Positions 17,802-24,870 of a stretch of 64,000 nucleotides of DNA are shown one piece after another (the stretch's first letter is position 1; the number at the start of each line of letters is the position of its first letter). Where the stretch lies: contig NZ_FNGY01000009.1 in the NCBI RefSeq assembly GCF_900103665.1, forward strand, positions 1-64,000. The letters are read 5' to 3'. The DNA is from Pedobacter steynii (GTDB taxonomy: Bacteria; Bacteroidota; Bacteroidia; Sphingobacteriales; Sphingobacteriaceae). The notes beneath the pieces were generated by a model. It was not told the DNA's origin and did no database searches. It saw nothing but the letters and a program-made list of their open reading frames with translations. The translations under genes and the position numbers were made by a program.

Positions 17802-17838
17802 AAACAGGCTGTCTTTTTTAAGATGGCCTGTTTTGTTT
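17802..17838 (+). terminator. terminator after the amidohydrolase operon
   Basis: Inverted repeat AAACAGGC-TG-TCTT around a T-rich loop and AAGA-TG-GCCTGTTT, followed by T residues. Confidence 0.75.
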
Positions 17839-17980
17839 TTGCTAAAGTTTTGTTTCGCTAAATGTCTGTTTTACTTTTGCTAAATGCCTGTCTCCGTATC
17901 ATTTCTTAATACAAGCATAGTTTTCTACTAACATCCCGGCTTTACTTTCGTCTCGGAAAATTTACCTAAAAACTTATTTA

Positions 17981-20900
17981 ATGATGAGACATCTACTGTG
18001 CACCGTCCTGTTATTTTTCTGCTGTTCTTTATTTAAAAACGAATTAGCAGCCCAAACAACACTAGCCTCCATCTCCGGAGTCATTACGGACAACCAAAAC
18101 AAACCCATTCCCGGCGTATCCGTTAAAGTAAGGAATGAGTCAACCGGTTTTACCACCAGTACTACCACTAACAACCAGGGTAATTATACTTTTAAGGAGC
18201 TTCCATTAGGATCACCTTATACCATCACCGCTGCTTATGTAGGATTTGGACAACAACAAAGAACCGGTTATTCCCTTAACCAGGGTGATGCCGTTAAATT
18301 GAATATCCTGATGACAGATGCCGCGGAGAATCTCTCGGTAGTAGAGATTGTGGGTTCAGGAATGAAAAATAAAACAGAGACTCTTGGCGCTGCAACCACG
18401 ATTTCCGCAAGAGATATCACCAGACTTCCGGTTAACGGACGTAATTTCAACTCTCTATCAGACCTTTCTCCTTTAGCGGGAAGAGGTGGAAATATATCCG
18501 GACAACTGGGCTCCTCCACCAATTTCACCATTGATGGGATGACTGCAAAGAACCCTACTTCCGCAGGCGCAACAACCAGCAGAAGCGGAGCACCTTATTC
18601 GATCTCTATAGAGGCAGTCCGTGAATTTAAAGTAGTGACCAATCAATATGATGTTACTCAGGGCCGTAGTGGTGGTGGAACCATCAGTGCGGTAACAAAA
18701 TCAGGTACCAATACCGTAAGCGGAAGTGCCTTTACTTATGGCCGCGCAGACTGGTTGGTTAGCCCGAATGAGATCAGTGGTAAAAAGCGGACTTCCGATT
18801 TCTCTACTTACCAATACGGATTCTCATTAGGTGGCCCGATCATCAAAGACAAACTGCATTTTTTTGTGGCCTGGGATCACCAGAAAGATTCGCGTCCGCT
18901 TAATATCGTCAACATTCAAACAAGTGCAGATGAAGACAACTGGGGTATTACCCAACCTACCCTGGATAAATATGTGGACATTGCACGCCGTGTATATGGT
19001 GTTGCGAATACCCCACAGTTTGGTGCTTTCAATAAAAAAAGAGGCTCAGATGCAGGATTTGCACGTTTAGACTGGCAGATCAATGAGAAAAACCTACTAA
19101 CCATCAGAGACAACTACACCAATGACAGAAATCCATTGGGTTTAATGGACAATGTTAAAGTTACGCTATTTGAATCCTATGGCAATGACAAGAATGTGGA
19201 CAACAGTTTCCTGGCCACCTTGCGTACTTCGATCAATCCGCGTCTGACCAATGAGCTGAAAGCACAGCATCTTTACACGTACCAGCTGAGCAGTCCGGGA
19301 GATCAGCTTCCTTCGTCAAATATCCCAAGAGCTGTGGTAGATAAAGTGGTTTCCGGCCCGTTGACCACCAGCGTTCAACTAGGCGGACATCGTTTCGCTC
19401 AGGAAGGTTTTACAAACAATGTCTTCCAACTCGTAGATAACATTTACTACAATACAGACAAAATAAAATACACCTTTGGGGCAGACCTGATGTACACCCG
19501 TGCGCATTCCGTTTACGGTAGTGAACTAAATGGCCGTTTTTGGTTTACAGAGGCTAACGGCGCTTCTTCTTTAAAGAACTTCGAGGATAAAAAGCCTTAC
19601 CGTTATACCAGAGAAGTTCCACTCGTTGCAGATCCAAGTGTTACCCAGGGAATCTTTAGTGCTGCACTATACGCACAGGCACAGGCAAAACTGGCTCCCG
19701 GGCTGGATATGATTGCCGGGATCCGGGGAGATTATACTTCTTATCCGACAGTCGCTTTTAACCAACTGGTTTTCGATGAGCTTGGCATGCGTACCGATCA
19801 TTCTTTATCTACTTTTCAAATCCAGCCACGTGTACAGTTTAACTGGGATGTAAACGAAAATCATAAAGATTTCATTCGTCTGGGAGCCGGTATTTTTGGT
19901 TCAGACATCAACAACTACATGACGATTAACAATGCCGTATTTGACGGAAATCACCTTGCTTCAATCGACGTAACGGGTGCAAATGTGCCTACTCCAGATT
20001 TCCCTGCTTATCGCGCAAATCCTTCCAGTGCTCCGGGAATGGACCTGTTGGCCAATCCGGCAAACAAGCTGTTGACGATCAACACCAATGCTCCTGATGC
20101 ACGCGTACCGGTGGTTTACAAAGCCAATATTTCCTATAGCCACTTTATCACAGAGCGGTTAAAAGTAGGCATCTCCGGATACATGACTTTAGGTCGTCAT
20201 AATTACATGTATACAGACAGAAATATGGTGAAAGATCCTTATTTCCGATTGGCCAATGAGGGGAACCGTGGTGTTTATGTCCCGCCAATGGGTTCGGATG
20301 CAACTCCAAACTGGTTAAATGGAAGAATCAGCAATAAACTTGGCCGTGTACTGGAACTAAACAGTAAAGGAAGGGTAAATCAATTTGCGATGGTAATTGA
20401 TGCTTCTTACCGCTATTTAAAAGACGGAGAGATCTCCTTCAGCTATACACTTAATGATGCCAGAGACAACACTTCTTACAACGGTAATGTCGCCAATACC
20501 GCAACGCTATCTTTACCGGTTGTAGACGATCCAAGAGACCTGAGCAGAATGTCTTATTCGGACAACCAATTCCGTCATAAGATCGTTTTTTACGGCTCTC
20601 TACCTACCTTTGCGGGAATTAGCGTAGGTGTTCGTTATTCAGGAATCGGTGGTACCCGTTACAGCTTATTATCGGGCATCAATACAAACGGGGATTTTGT
20701 TCCAACGAATGATCTGGCCTTTGTATTTGACAGGAATAATCCTGATGTCCCTCAAAATGTCCGTACAGGTCTGCAGACTATTCTTGACAACCCCGCAATC
20801 AGTCAGAGTACAAAAGATTATATCTTAAAGTATGAAGGGAAAGTAGCAGAAAGAAACGGTGGGATCAATAAATTCTATGGTATTTTTGATTTGAGGATCA

Positions 20901-21151
20901 CGAAGAAATTCAGGATTCACAAGAACCACAGTATAGAATTATCGGGAGACCTTTTCAATGTGGCCAATTTACTGAATAAAAAATGGGGTGTAAATGAGAG
21001 CATGGGCGTACAGAGTTTATACACCTCAGGAGCTACGAAATTCGATGTGGTAAAGAACCAGTATCTATATAATCCAAACCTTAAAACAGGTGCTGTTATT
21101 GCCAGTGGCAGTCCTTATCAGGGACAAATCGGACTTCGTTATGGATTCTAG
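17981..21151 (+). CDS. Oar-like TonB-dependent outer-membrane receptor
   Basis: A 1056-residue outer-membrane protein. Signal peptide at 1-25; a carboxypeptidase-regulatory-like beta-sandwich at about 27-115 (ASISGVITDNQNKPIPGVSV, YTFKELPLGSPYTI); a plug domain at about 120-260 (LPVNGRNFNSLSDLSPLAG, FTIDGMTAKNP, REFKVVTNQYDVTQGRSGGG); then a barrel that begins SGTNTVSGSAFTYGR and ends with the C-terminal aromatic residue (GLRYGF). Plug motifs resemble the Oar family of Myxococcus and Bacteroidota rather than SusC; there is no SusD partner next to it. Cargo could be a peptide or protein-export intermediate, unknown. It follows the amidohydrolase operon but has its own 219-bp upstream region. 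Confidence 0.9.
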   Translation: MMRHLLCTVLLFFCCSLFKNELAAQTTLASISGVITDNQNKPIPGVSVKVRNESTGFTTSTTTNNQGNYTFKELPLGSPYTITAAYVGFGQQQRTGYSLNQGDAVKLNILMTDAAENLSVVEIVGSGMKNKTETLGAATTISARDITRLPVNGRNFNSLSDLSPLAGRGGNISGQLGSSTNFTIDGMTAKNPTSAGATTSRSGAPYSISIEAVREFKVVTNQYDVTQGRSGGGTISAVTKSGTNTVSGSAFTYGRADWLVSPNEISGKKRTSDFSTYQYGFSLGGPIIKDKLHFFVAWDHQKDSRPLNIVNIQTSADEDNWGITQPTLDKYVDIARRVYGVANTPQFGAFNKKRGSDAGFARLDWQINEKNLLTIRDNYTNDRNPLGLMDNVKVTLFESYGNDKNVDNSFLATLRTSINPRLTNELKAQHLYTYQLSSPGDQLPSSNIPRAVVDKVVSGPLTTSVQLGGHRFAQEGFTNNVFQLVDNIYYNTDKIKYTFGADLMYTRAHSVYGSELNGRFWFTEANGASSLKNFEDKKPYRYTREVPLVADPSVTQGIFSAALYAQAQAKLAPGLDMIAGIRGDYTSYPTVAFNQLVFDELGMRTDHSLSTFQIQPRVQFNWDVNENHKDFIRLGAGIFGSDINNYMTINNAVFDGNHLASIDVTGANVPTPDFPAYRANPSSAPGMDLLANPANKLLTINTNAPDARVPVVYKANISYSHFITERLKVGISGYMTLGRHNYMYTDRNMVKDPYFRLANEGNRGVYVPPMGSDATPNWLNGRISNKLGRVLELNSKGRVNQFAMVIDASYRYLKDGEISFSYTLNDARDNTSYNGNVANTATLSLPVVDDPRDLSRMSYSDNQFRHKIVFYGSLPTFAGISVGVRYSGIGGTRYSLLSGINTNGDFVPTNDLAFVFDRNNPDVPQNVRTGLQTILDNPAISQSTKDYILKYEGKVAERNGGINKFYGIFDLRITKKFRIHKNHSIELSGDLFNVANLLNKKWGVNESMGVQSLYTSGATKFDVVKNQYLYNPNLKTGAVIASGSPYQGQIGLRYGF

Positions 21152-21194
21152 TTCATTTGTAAGTTCAAACTAGTAACCATTAAACTATAATTTG

Positions 21195-21230
21195 AAAGCC
21201 GTTAATCTATTGATTAGCGGCTTTTGTTTT
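21195..21230 (+). terminator. terminator of the TonB-dependent receptor gene
   Basis: A 13-bp stem (21195-21207 with 21212-21224, one G-U pair) closed by TATT and followed by TTTTGTTTT. Confidence 0.85.
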
Positions 21231-21280
21231 AGGTTGCAGAAAGGTTGTAAAGATTTTGTTTTTTAATACAAGAGGCGCTA

Positions 21281-21316
21281 AAAAGAGAGTGACCTCATCC
21301 AAGGTCACTCTTTTTT
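21281..21316. terminator. bidirectional hairpin between receptor and tRNA-like genes
   Basis: Stem AGAGTGACC/GGTCACTCT (9 bp, extended by A-T pairs on both sides) with an 8-nt loop and T runs on both strands. It most likely ends the minus-strand transcript of the tRNA-like genes. Confidence 0.75.
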
Positions 21317-21342
21317 AACTAACTTATTATTCATAAAAAAAC

Positions 21343-21488
21343 TGGCTGTTGGGGAAGGAGTCGAACCTTCAAGGGGTAGTTAGCTATAGTTCAAAAAATC
21401 AATTTGTGGTCAACCCATAAACTACGTTTATCCATTTATCCCCGCCACCGAGACAAGGAGGTGTGTCTGCCAATTTCACCACCCAACA
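21343..21488 (-). tRNA. type II tRNA-like gene, GTC (Asp) anticodon, 74-nt variable arm (copy 1)
   Basis: Folds as a complete cloverleaf: acceptor TGTTGGG/CCCAACA (7 bp), U8 G9, D arm GTG/CAC with a GG-containing loop, anticodon stem CCTCC/GGTGG (central T-T mismatch), loop TTGTCTC with anticodon GTC at 21452-21454, T arm GAAGG-TTCGACT-CCTTC (perfect), discriminator G and an encoded CCA (21343-21345). The body and D arm look like a leucine-type class II tRNA, but G10, G34, U35, C36, C38 and G73 are the known aspartate identity set of E. coli. The variable region is about 74 nt (21371-21444) with a GGGG/CCCC base stem and an inner ATAAAC/GTTTAT hairpin, several times longer than normal. Whether it is charged or used in translation is unknown. 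Confidence 0.72.
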
Positions 21489-21588
21489 TTATGTGAAAGT
21501 ACTACGTCTGAGTTTTAAGCTTTAAGTTGTTTATTTCTAAATGCACCTTAACTTAGAGCTGAAAAACTTATCACTCAAAAACTCATTG

Positions 21589-21696
21589 CTGTAGGGGAAG
21601 GAGTCGAACCTTCAAGGAGTAGTTAGCCCTTACGGGTTTTCCATATTCTCCACCACCGAGACAAGGAGGTGCGTCTGCCAATTTCACCACCCTACA
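21589..21696 (-). tRNA. type II tRNA-like gene, GTC (Asp) anticodon, 39-nt variable arm (copy 2)
   Basis: Second copy 100 bp upstream of the first on the same strand. Acceptor TGTAGGG/CCCTACA, D stem GTG/CGC, same anticodon stem-loop (anticodon 21660-21662), same T arm, discriminator G, but CCA is not encoded (GCAA follows). Compared with copy 1, the changes are compensatory: acceptor pair 4-69 is A-T instead of T-A, and the variable-arm base stem is GGAG/CTCC instead of GGGG/CCCC. The variable region is 39 nt with an inner CCC-GTAA-GGG hairpin; the 3' strand motif CTAACTAC is identical in both copies. Covariation argues for functional RNA, not decayed pseudogenes. Confidence 0.7.
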
Positions 21697-21815
21697 GAGT
21701 ATAAGCAAATTTTAAAGAACTATTTTTTGTTACTTGCTTGATACAAATGTAACAACAACCCCAATACGTTACAAATATTTTAATCATATTATTTTATTTT
21801 TATCATATTTATAAT

Positions 21816-21823
21816 TATATTTG
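21816..21823 (+). promoter_or_regulatory. possible -7 element of the Lrp/AsnC gene
   Basis: TATATTTG matches the Bacteroidota -7 consensus TAnnTTTG and lies 26 bp before the start codon. A clear TTG -33 element at the right distance is not evident in the A+T-rich flank. Confidence 0.45.
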
Positions 21824-21848
21824 AATATCGTTAACAAATATCAAAATC

Positions 21849-22322
21849 ATGCTTAAAAAAGAAAGCCAAAATTTAGAAATTGATAACCTGGATATTGACA
21901 TTTTAAAACAGTTGATGCAGGATGCTACGAAACCCTATACAGAAATCGCTAAAGATCTGATCGTTTCGGGCGGAACGATCCACGTAAGAATGAAAAAACT
22001 TCAGGAAATGGGCATTATTAAAGGTTCCCATTTGATCATTGATGCGCAAAAAGCAGGTTATGACATCTGCGCCTTCTTAGGGATCTACCTCGAAAAAGGA
22101 ATTCAGTATAAAGATGCCGTAGCGCAACTGAGTAAGATTAAAGAAGTAGTAGAACTTCATTATACCACTGGTTCCTATAGTATGTTTGCCAAAATCATCT
22201 GTAGAGATACCAATCATTTAAGACATGTCCTAAATGAAGAGATCCAGGCTGTTGAAGGCATTCAGCGCACGGAAACCCTGATCTCACTCGAAGAAAGCAT
22301 CAGAAGACAGATTGAATTGTGA
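21849..22322 (+). CDS. Lrp/AsnC-family transcriptional regulator
   Basis: A 157-residue regulator with an N-terminal winged helix (about 12-60: LDIDILKQLMQDATKPYTEIAKDLIVSGGTIHVRMKKLQEMGIIKG) and a C-terminal RAM ligand-binding domain (about 72-150: AFLGIYLEKG, VELHYTTGSYSMFAKIICRDTNHL). Size and layout are typical. These proteins respond to amino acids, so an effect on nearby genes is possible, but it stands alone, divergent from the tRNA-like genes. Its target cannot be read from the sequence. Confidence 0.92.
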   Translation: MLKKESQNLEIDNLDIDILKQLMQDATKPYTEIAKDLIVSGGTIHVRMKKLQEMGIIKGSHLIIDAQKAGYDICAFLGIYLEKGIQYKDAVAQLSKIKEVVELHYTTGSYSMFAKIICRDTNHLRHVLNEEIQAVEGIQRTETLISLEESIRRQIEL

Positions 22323-22345
22323 TTCAATCTGTTTTTCTATAAAAA

Positions 22346-22378
22346 TTTGCTTTTCATTTAAATTTAATGATACCTTTG
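22346..22378 (+). promoter_or_regulatory. promoter of the basic-protein/rtcB operon
   Basis: TTTG at 22346-22349 and a perfect TACCTTTG at 22371-22378, spacing 21 nt. A transcript from about 22384 would have a 5' leader of nearly 270 nt before the first large gene. Confidence 0.65.
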
Positions 22379-22652
22379 CAGTAATTCCTTATTATTCATC
22401 GTTTTAAAACAAAGGAATCATGACTGAACATTTCCACATATCGCCCCTTTCGCACGCTGCCTGATTCAGGCGGACGTCATCACATTTACTTCTTAGTATC
22501 GTGTAATCAGCTGTCTGGCTATTTGGGTCAGTATTGCAATTTCGTCTGCCACATTTTCAAGGTCCTGCTGCGAGCTCAATAAGGGTATATCCCCCATCGG
22601 AGGATGAATTGATTCAATTCAACTACTATTATATTTTTTTGAGTACAGTCCA
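22379..22652 (+). promoter_or_regulatory. long 5' leader with small ORF and inverted repeats
   Basis: The leader contains a 14-codon ORF at 22420-22464 (MTEHFHISPLSHAA, three His) preceded by AAAGGA at Shine-Dalgarno distance. Next come GCCTG/CAGGC overlapping its stop codon, a GGG-TATA-TCCC-type hairpin at about 22583, and a perfect 7-bp inverted repeat with a 1-nt centre at 22606-22620 (GAATTGA-T-TCAATTC). I do not recognise a named riboswitch. It may be a regulatory leader for the following two genes. Confidence 0.45.
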
Positions 22653-23417
22653 ATGGACAATTATGAACAATCGTTCGATGTCTTGCAGTACAGATTAAAA
22701 TCTGCAAGAAGGAAGAAACGATTACAAAAAAAGGATTTCGATAAGCAATTAATTCAGATCATTAAAAAGGAAAGACTTCTTTGGCAAAAGAGACGCGATT
22801 TACCGATGATTCCGCTTGAAAACCCCTATCAGAAAGGATGGAAACGTCACTTTGTGGTCCGGGAGGACATCAAAAGATCGTCTTCAGCCGGCTTTTTCAC
22901 TACACTTTTAGAAAAGATCAATACGGTGCAACACCATCCGGATAAATCCTTCAAGGTAAAGAAGAGAAGAAGAGGTTCCCGCAAAAGAAGCAAAGGGCCT
23001 GAGGTTAAAAGACAGTTTTTGCAGGAATTTTCGGAATGGCACTGGAACCATCACAGCTTAAAGCTGACGGAACTGGAGAAAGTGCATTTTCATTTATACG
23101 AAAAGACAAGCAAGGATGGAAAACAGAAATGTTTTGTTTACCGCTTTAATGAGCCCTGGCGCTATGTACTACAAGTAAAGCCACATATCATCACTGAAGT
23201 AAAAATGGTGGATGGCCTCCTGGAACAAGAAATTCAACTGCTGGATAATTACATCACAAACCATTATTTGCAGTGCAGAATGAACAAGTTAATCGGAAGA
23301 GGGTACTCATATGGCTGGGGGCAAGAAGTAAAACCCCGCTATCGATTTCCAACGCAAAACCGCACATTATCCGCCCTTTTGGAGGAATGCGCCAATGATA
23401 AACAACAACAATATTAA
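22653..23417 (+). CDS. unknown basic protein co-transcribed with rtcB
   Basis: A 254-residue protein I do not recognise. It is strongly basic: the N-terminal helix is rich in Lys/Arg (KSARRKKRLQKKDF), and a cluster KKRRRGSRKRSKG lies at about 108-120, both suggestive of nucleic-acid binding. The middle has many aromatics (EFSEWHWNHHSLKL) and the region at about 163-205 (KCFVYRFNEPWRYVLQVKPHIITEVKMVDG) looks like the most ordered part. No signal peptide, membrane span, GGQ release-factor motif or zinc motif. It ends 5 bp before rtcB copy 1, so the two are almost certainly translated from one mRNA. A role in presenting RNA or ribosomes to RtcB is inference. Confidence 0.6.
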   Translation: MDNYEQSFDVLQYRLKSARRKKRLQKKDFDKQLIQIIKKERLLWQKRRDLPMIPLENPYQKGWKRHFVVREDIKRSSSAGFFTTLLEKINTVQHHPDKSFKVKKRRRGSRKRSKGPEVKRQFLQEFSEWHWNHHSLKLTELEKVHFHLYEKTSKDGKQKCFVYRFNEPWRYVLQVKPHIITEVKMVDGLLEQEIQLLDNYITNHYLQCRMNKLIGRGYSYGWGQEVKPRYRFPTQNRTLSALLEECANDKQQQY

Positions 23418-23422
23418 ACGCG

Positions 23423-24823
23423 ATGAGCATTTTAAAAACAAAAGAACTAAGTAAAATAGGTTATATAAATGATAAAGCAAGAAGTTTAGTGATCAATACG
23501 ATCTCTAAAAACTTCAAGCATCATACTAAAAACCAGGTTATAGAATTATTAATAAATATTAAAAACACCCCTGAAAATTATGTAGAAGACGAGCATCTCG
23601 GCAAAATTGCCGAAACATTTATGGATAAGGTAAAGGAAGTTAATTTCCAATCTTATCAGCTGTTACAGGAAAGCGGAATGCTAAAGACTTATGGCAGCAA
23701 GGAGATCGAGCATGGTGCAAAGAAACAAATGGAACTGGCGATGTCTCTTCCTGTTGTTACCCAAGGTGCTTTAATGCCAGATGCACATAGCGGTTACGGG
23801 TTACCCATTGGAGGTGTCCTGGCTACGGATAACGCGGTTATTCCTTATGCGGTTGGCGTAGATATTGGCTGCAGAATGGCCCTGAGCATTATAGATGAAG
23901 GTGATAGTTTTTTTAAACGTTATAGTCACCAGATGAAAGTGGCTTTAAAAGAACTCACTCATTTTGGAATGGAGGGCTCATTAGACATCCAGCCACAGCA
24001 CGACATCCTTGACAGCCCTGTTTTTAAAGAAACAGAACTGCTGAAGAAACTTCATGGCAAAGCGTTCAGACAATTAGGCACCTCTGGCAGCGGTAATCAC
24101 TTTGTTGAATTCGGCGAAATAGAGCTCTATGAGCACAATACGCTAGGCTTGCCGGCAAAGAAGTACATGGCCTTACTTACGCATTCAGGAAGCCGCAGTT
24201 TAGGGGCTAATGTAGCCATGCATTATACCAAAATTGCCATGGATACCTGCAGGTTGCCAAAAGAAGCGAAGAGTCTGGCCTGGCTGGATATGAATACAGA
24301 GGCCGGTCAGGAATATTGGTTAAGTATGAACCTTGCAGGTGATTATGCCAGGGCTTGTCATGATGTGATTCACTCCAGTCTGTTGAAATCTTTAGGCCTA
24401 CAGGCTTTGGCAAAAGTGGAAAACCATCATAATTTCGCCTGGAAAGACAAGTTAGCTGATGGAAAGGAGGTCATTGTACATCGAAAAGGTGCTACTCCTG
24501 CACATCAGGGAGAGCTGGGAATTATTCCAGGAAGCATGGCAACCGCAGCCTATCTCGTAATGGGTAAAGGGGTTGAAAACTCGTTACATTCTGCAGCGCA
24601 TGGTGCCGGAAGGGCCATGAGCAGGCAAAAAGCGAAGAACAATACGACAGCCTCCGCTTTGAAGAAAATGCTGGCCACTGCCGGCGTGACCTTAATTGGC
24701 GGAAGCGTGGAGGAGAATCCATTGGCCTATAAAGACATCGACAGGGTAATGCATGCCCAGAAAGACCTGATAGCTGTACATGGAAAGTTCTTTCCTAAGA
24801 TCGTTCGGATGAACAGAGATTAA
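23423..24823 (+). CDS. rtcB: RtcB-family RNA ligase (copy 1)
   Basis: RtcB joins RNA 2',3'-cyclic phosphate or 3'-phosphate ends to 5'-OH ends with GTP and Mn2+. This 466-residue copy has the family motifs DAHSGYGLPIGG at about 122-133, VGVDIGCRMAL at about 142-152 (metal Cys), GTSGSGNHFVEFG, LLTHSGSRSLG, NHHNFAWKD, HRKGATPAHQG, and SAAHGAGRAMSR at about 390-401 with the His that is guanylylated in the family. All catalytic positions appear intact. Its partner is an unknown basic protein rather than archease or RtcA. It is clearly paralogous to the second copy 14 kb downstream. A strong terminator follows. Confidence 0.93.
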   Translation: MSILKTKELSKIGYINDKARSLVINTISKNFKHHTKNQVIELLINIKNTPENYVEDEHLGKIAETFMDKVKEVNFQSYQLLQESGMLKTYGSKEIEHGAKKQMELAMSLPVVTQGALMPDAHSGYGLPIGGVLATDNAVIPYAVGVDIGCRMALSIIDEGDSFFKRYSHQMKVALKELTHFGMEGSLDIQPQHDILDSPVFKETELLKKLHGKAFRQLGTSGSGNHFVEFGEIELYEHNTLGLPAKKYMALLTHSGSRSLGANVAMHYTKIAMDTCRLPKEAKSLAWLDMNTEAGQEYWLSMNLAGDYARACHDVIHSSLLKSLGLQALAKVENHHNFAWKDKLADGKEVIVHRKGATPAHQGELGIIPGSMATAAYLVMGKGVENSLHSAAHGAGRAMSRQKAKNNTTASALKKMLATAGVTLIGGSVEENPLAYKDIDRVMHAQKDLIAVHGKFFPKIVRMNRD

Positions 24824-24833
24824 TAAATACTTT

Positions 24834-24870
24834 AGACCGTATGCATGAAGCTGTATACGGTCTTCTTTTT
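24834..24870 (+). terminator. terminator after rtcB copy 1
   Basis: Stem AGACCGTAT/ATACGGTCT (9 bp) with a 12-nt loop followed by TCTTTTT. It abuts the stop of the convergent HET-C gene. Confidence 0.85.

Noticed and set aside
17838..17890. Three short repeats of GCTAAA with CTGT between amidohydrolase and receptor genes
   Set aside because: Imperfect, few copies, no palindromy or consistent spacing, so not reported as a regulatory array.
21343..21696. Idea that the tRNA-like pair are ordinary tRNA-Leu genes or attachment-site remnants
   Set aside because: The anticodon loop, G73 and covarying oversized variable arms do not fit tRNA-Leu, and no integrase or direct-repeat attachment site was seen nearby.
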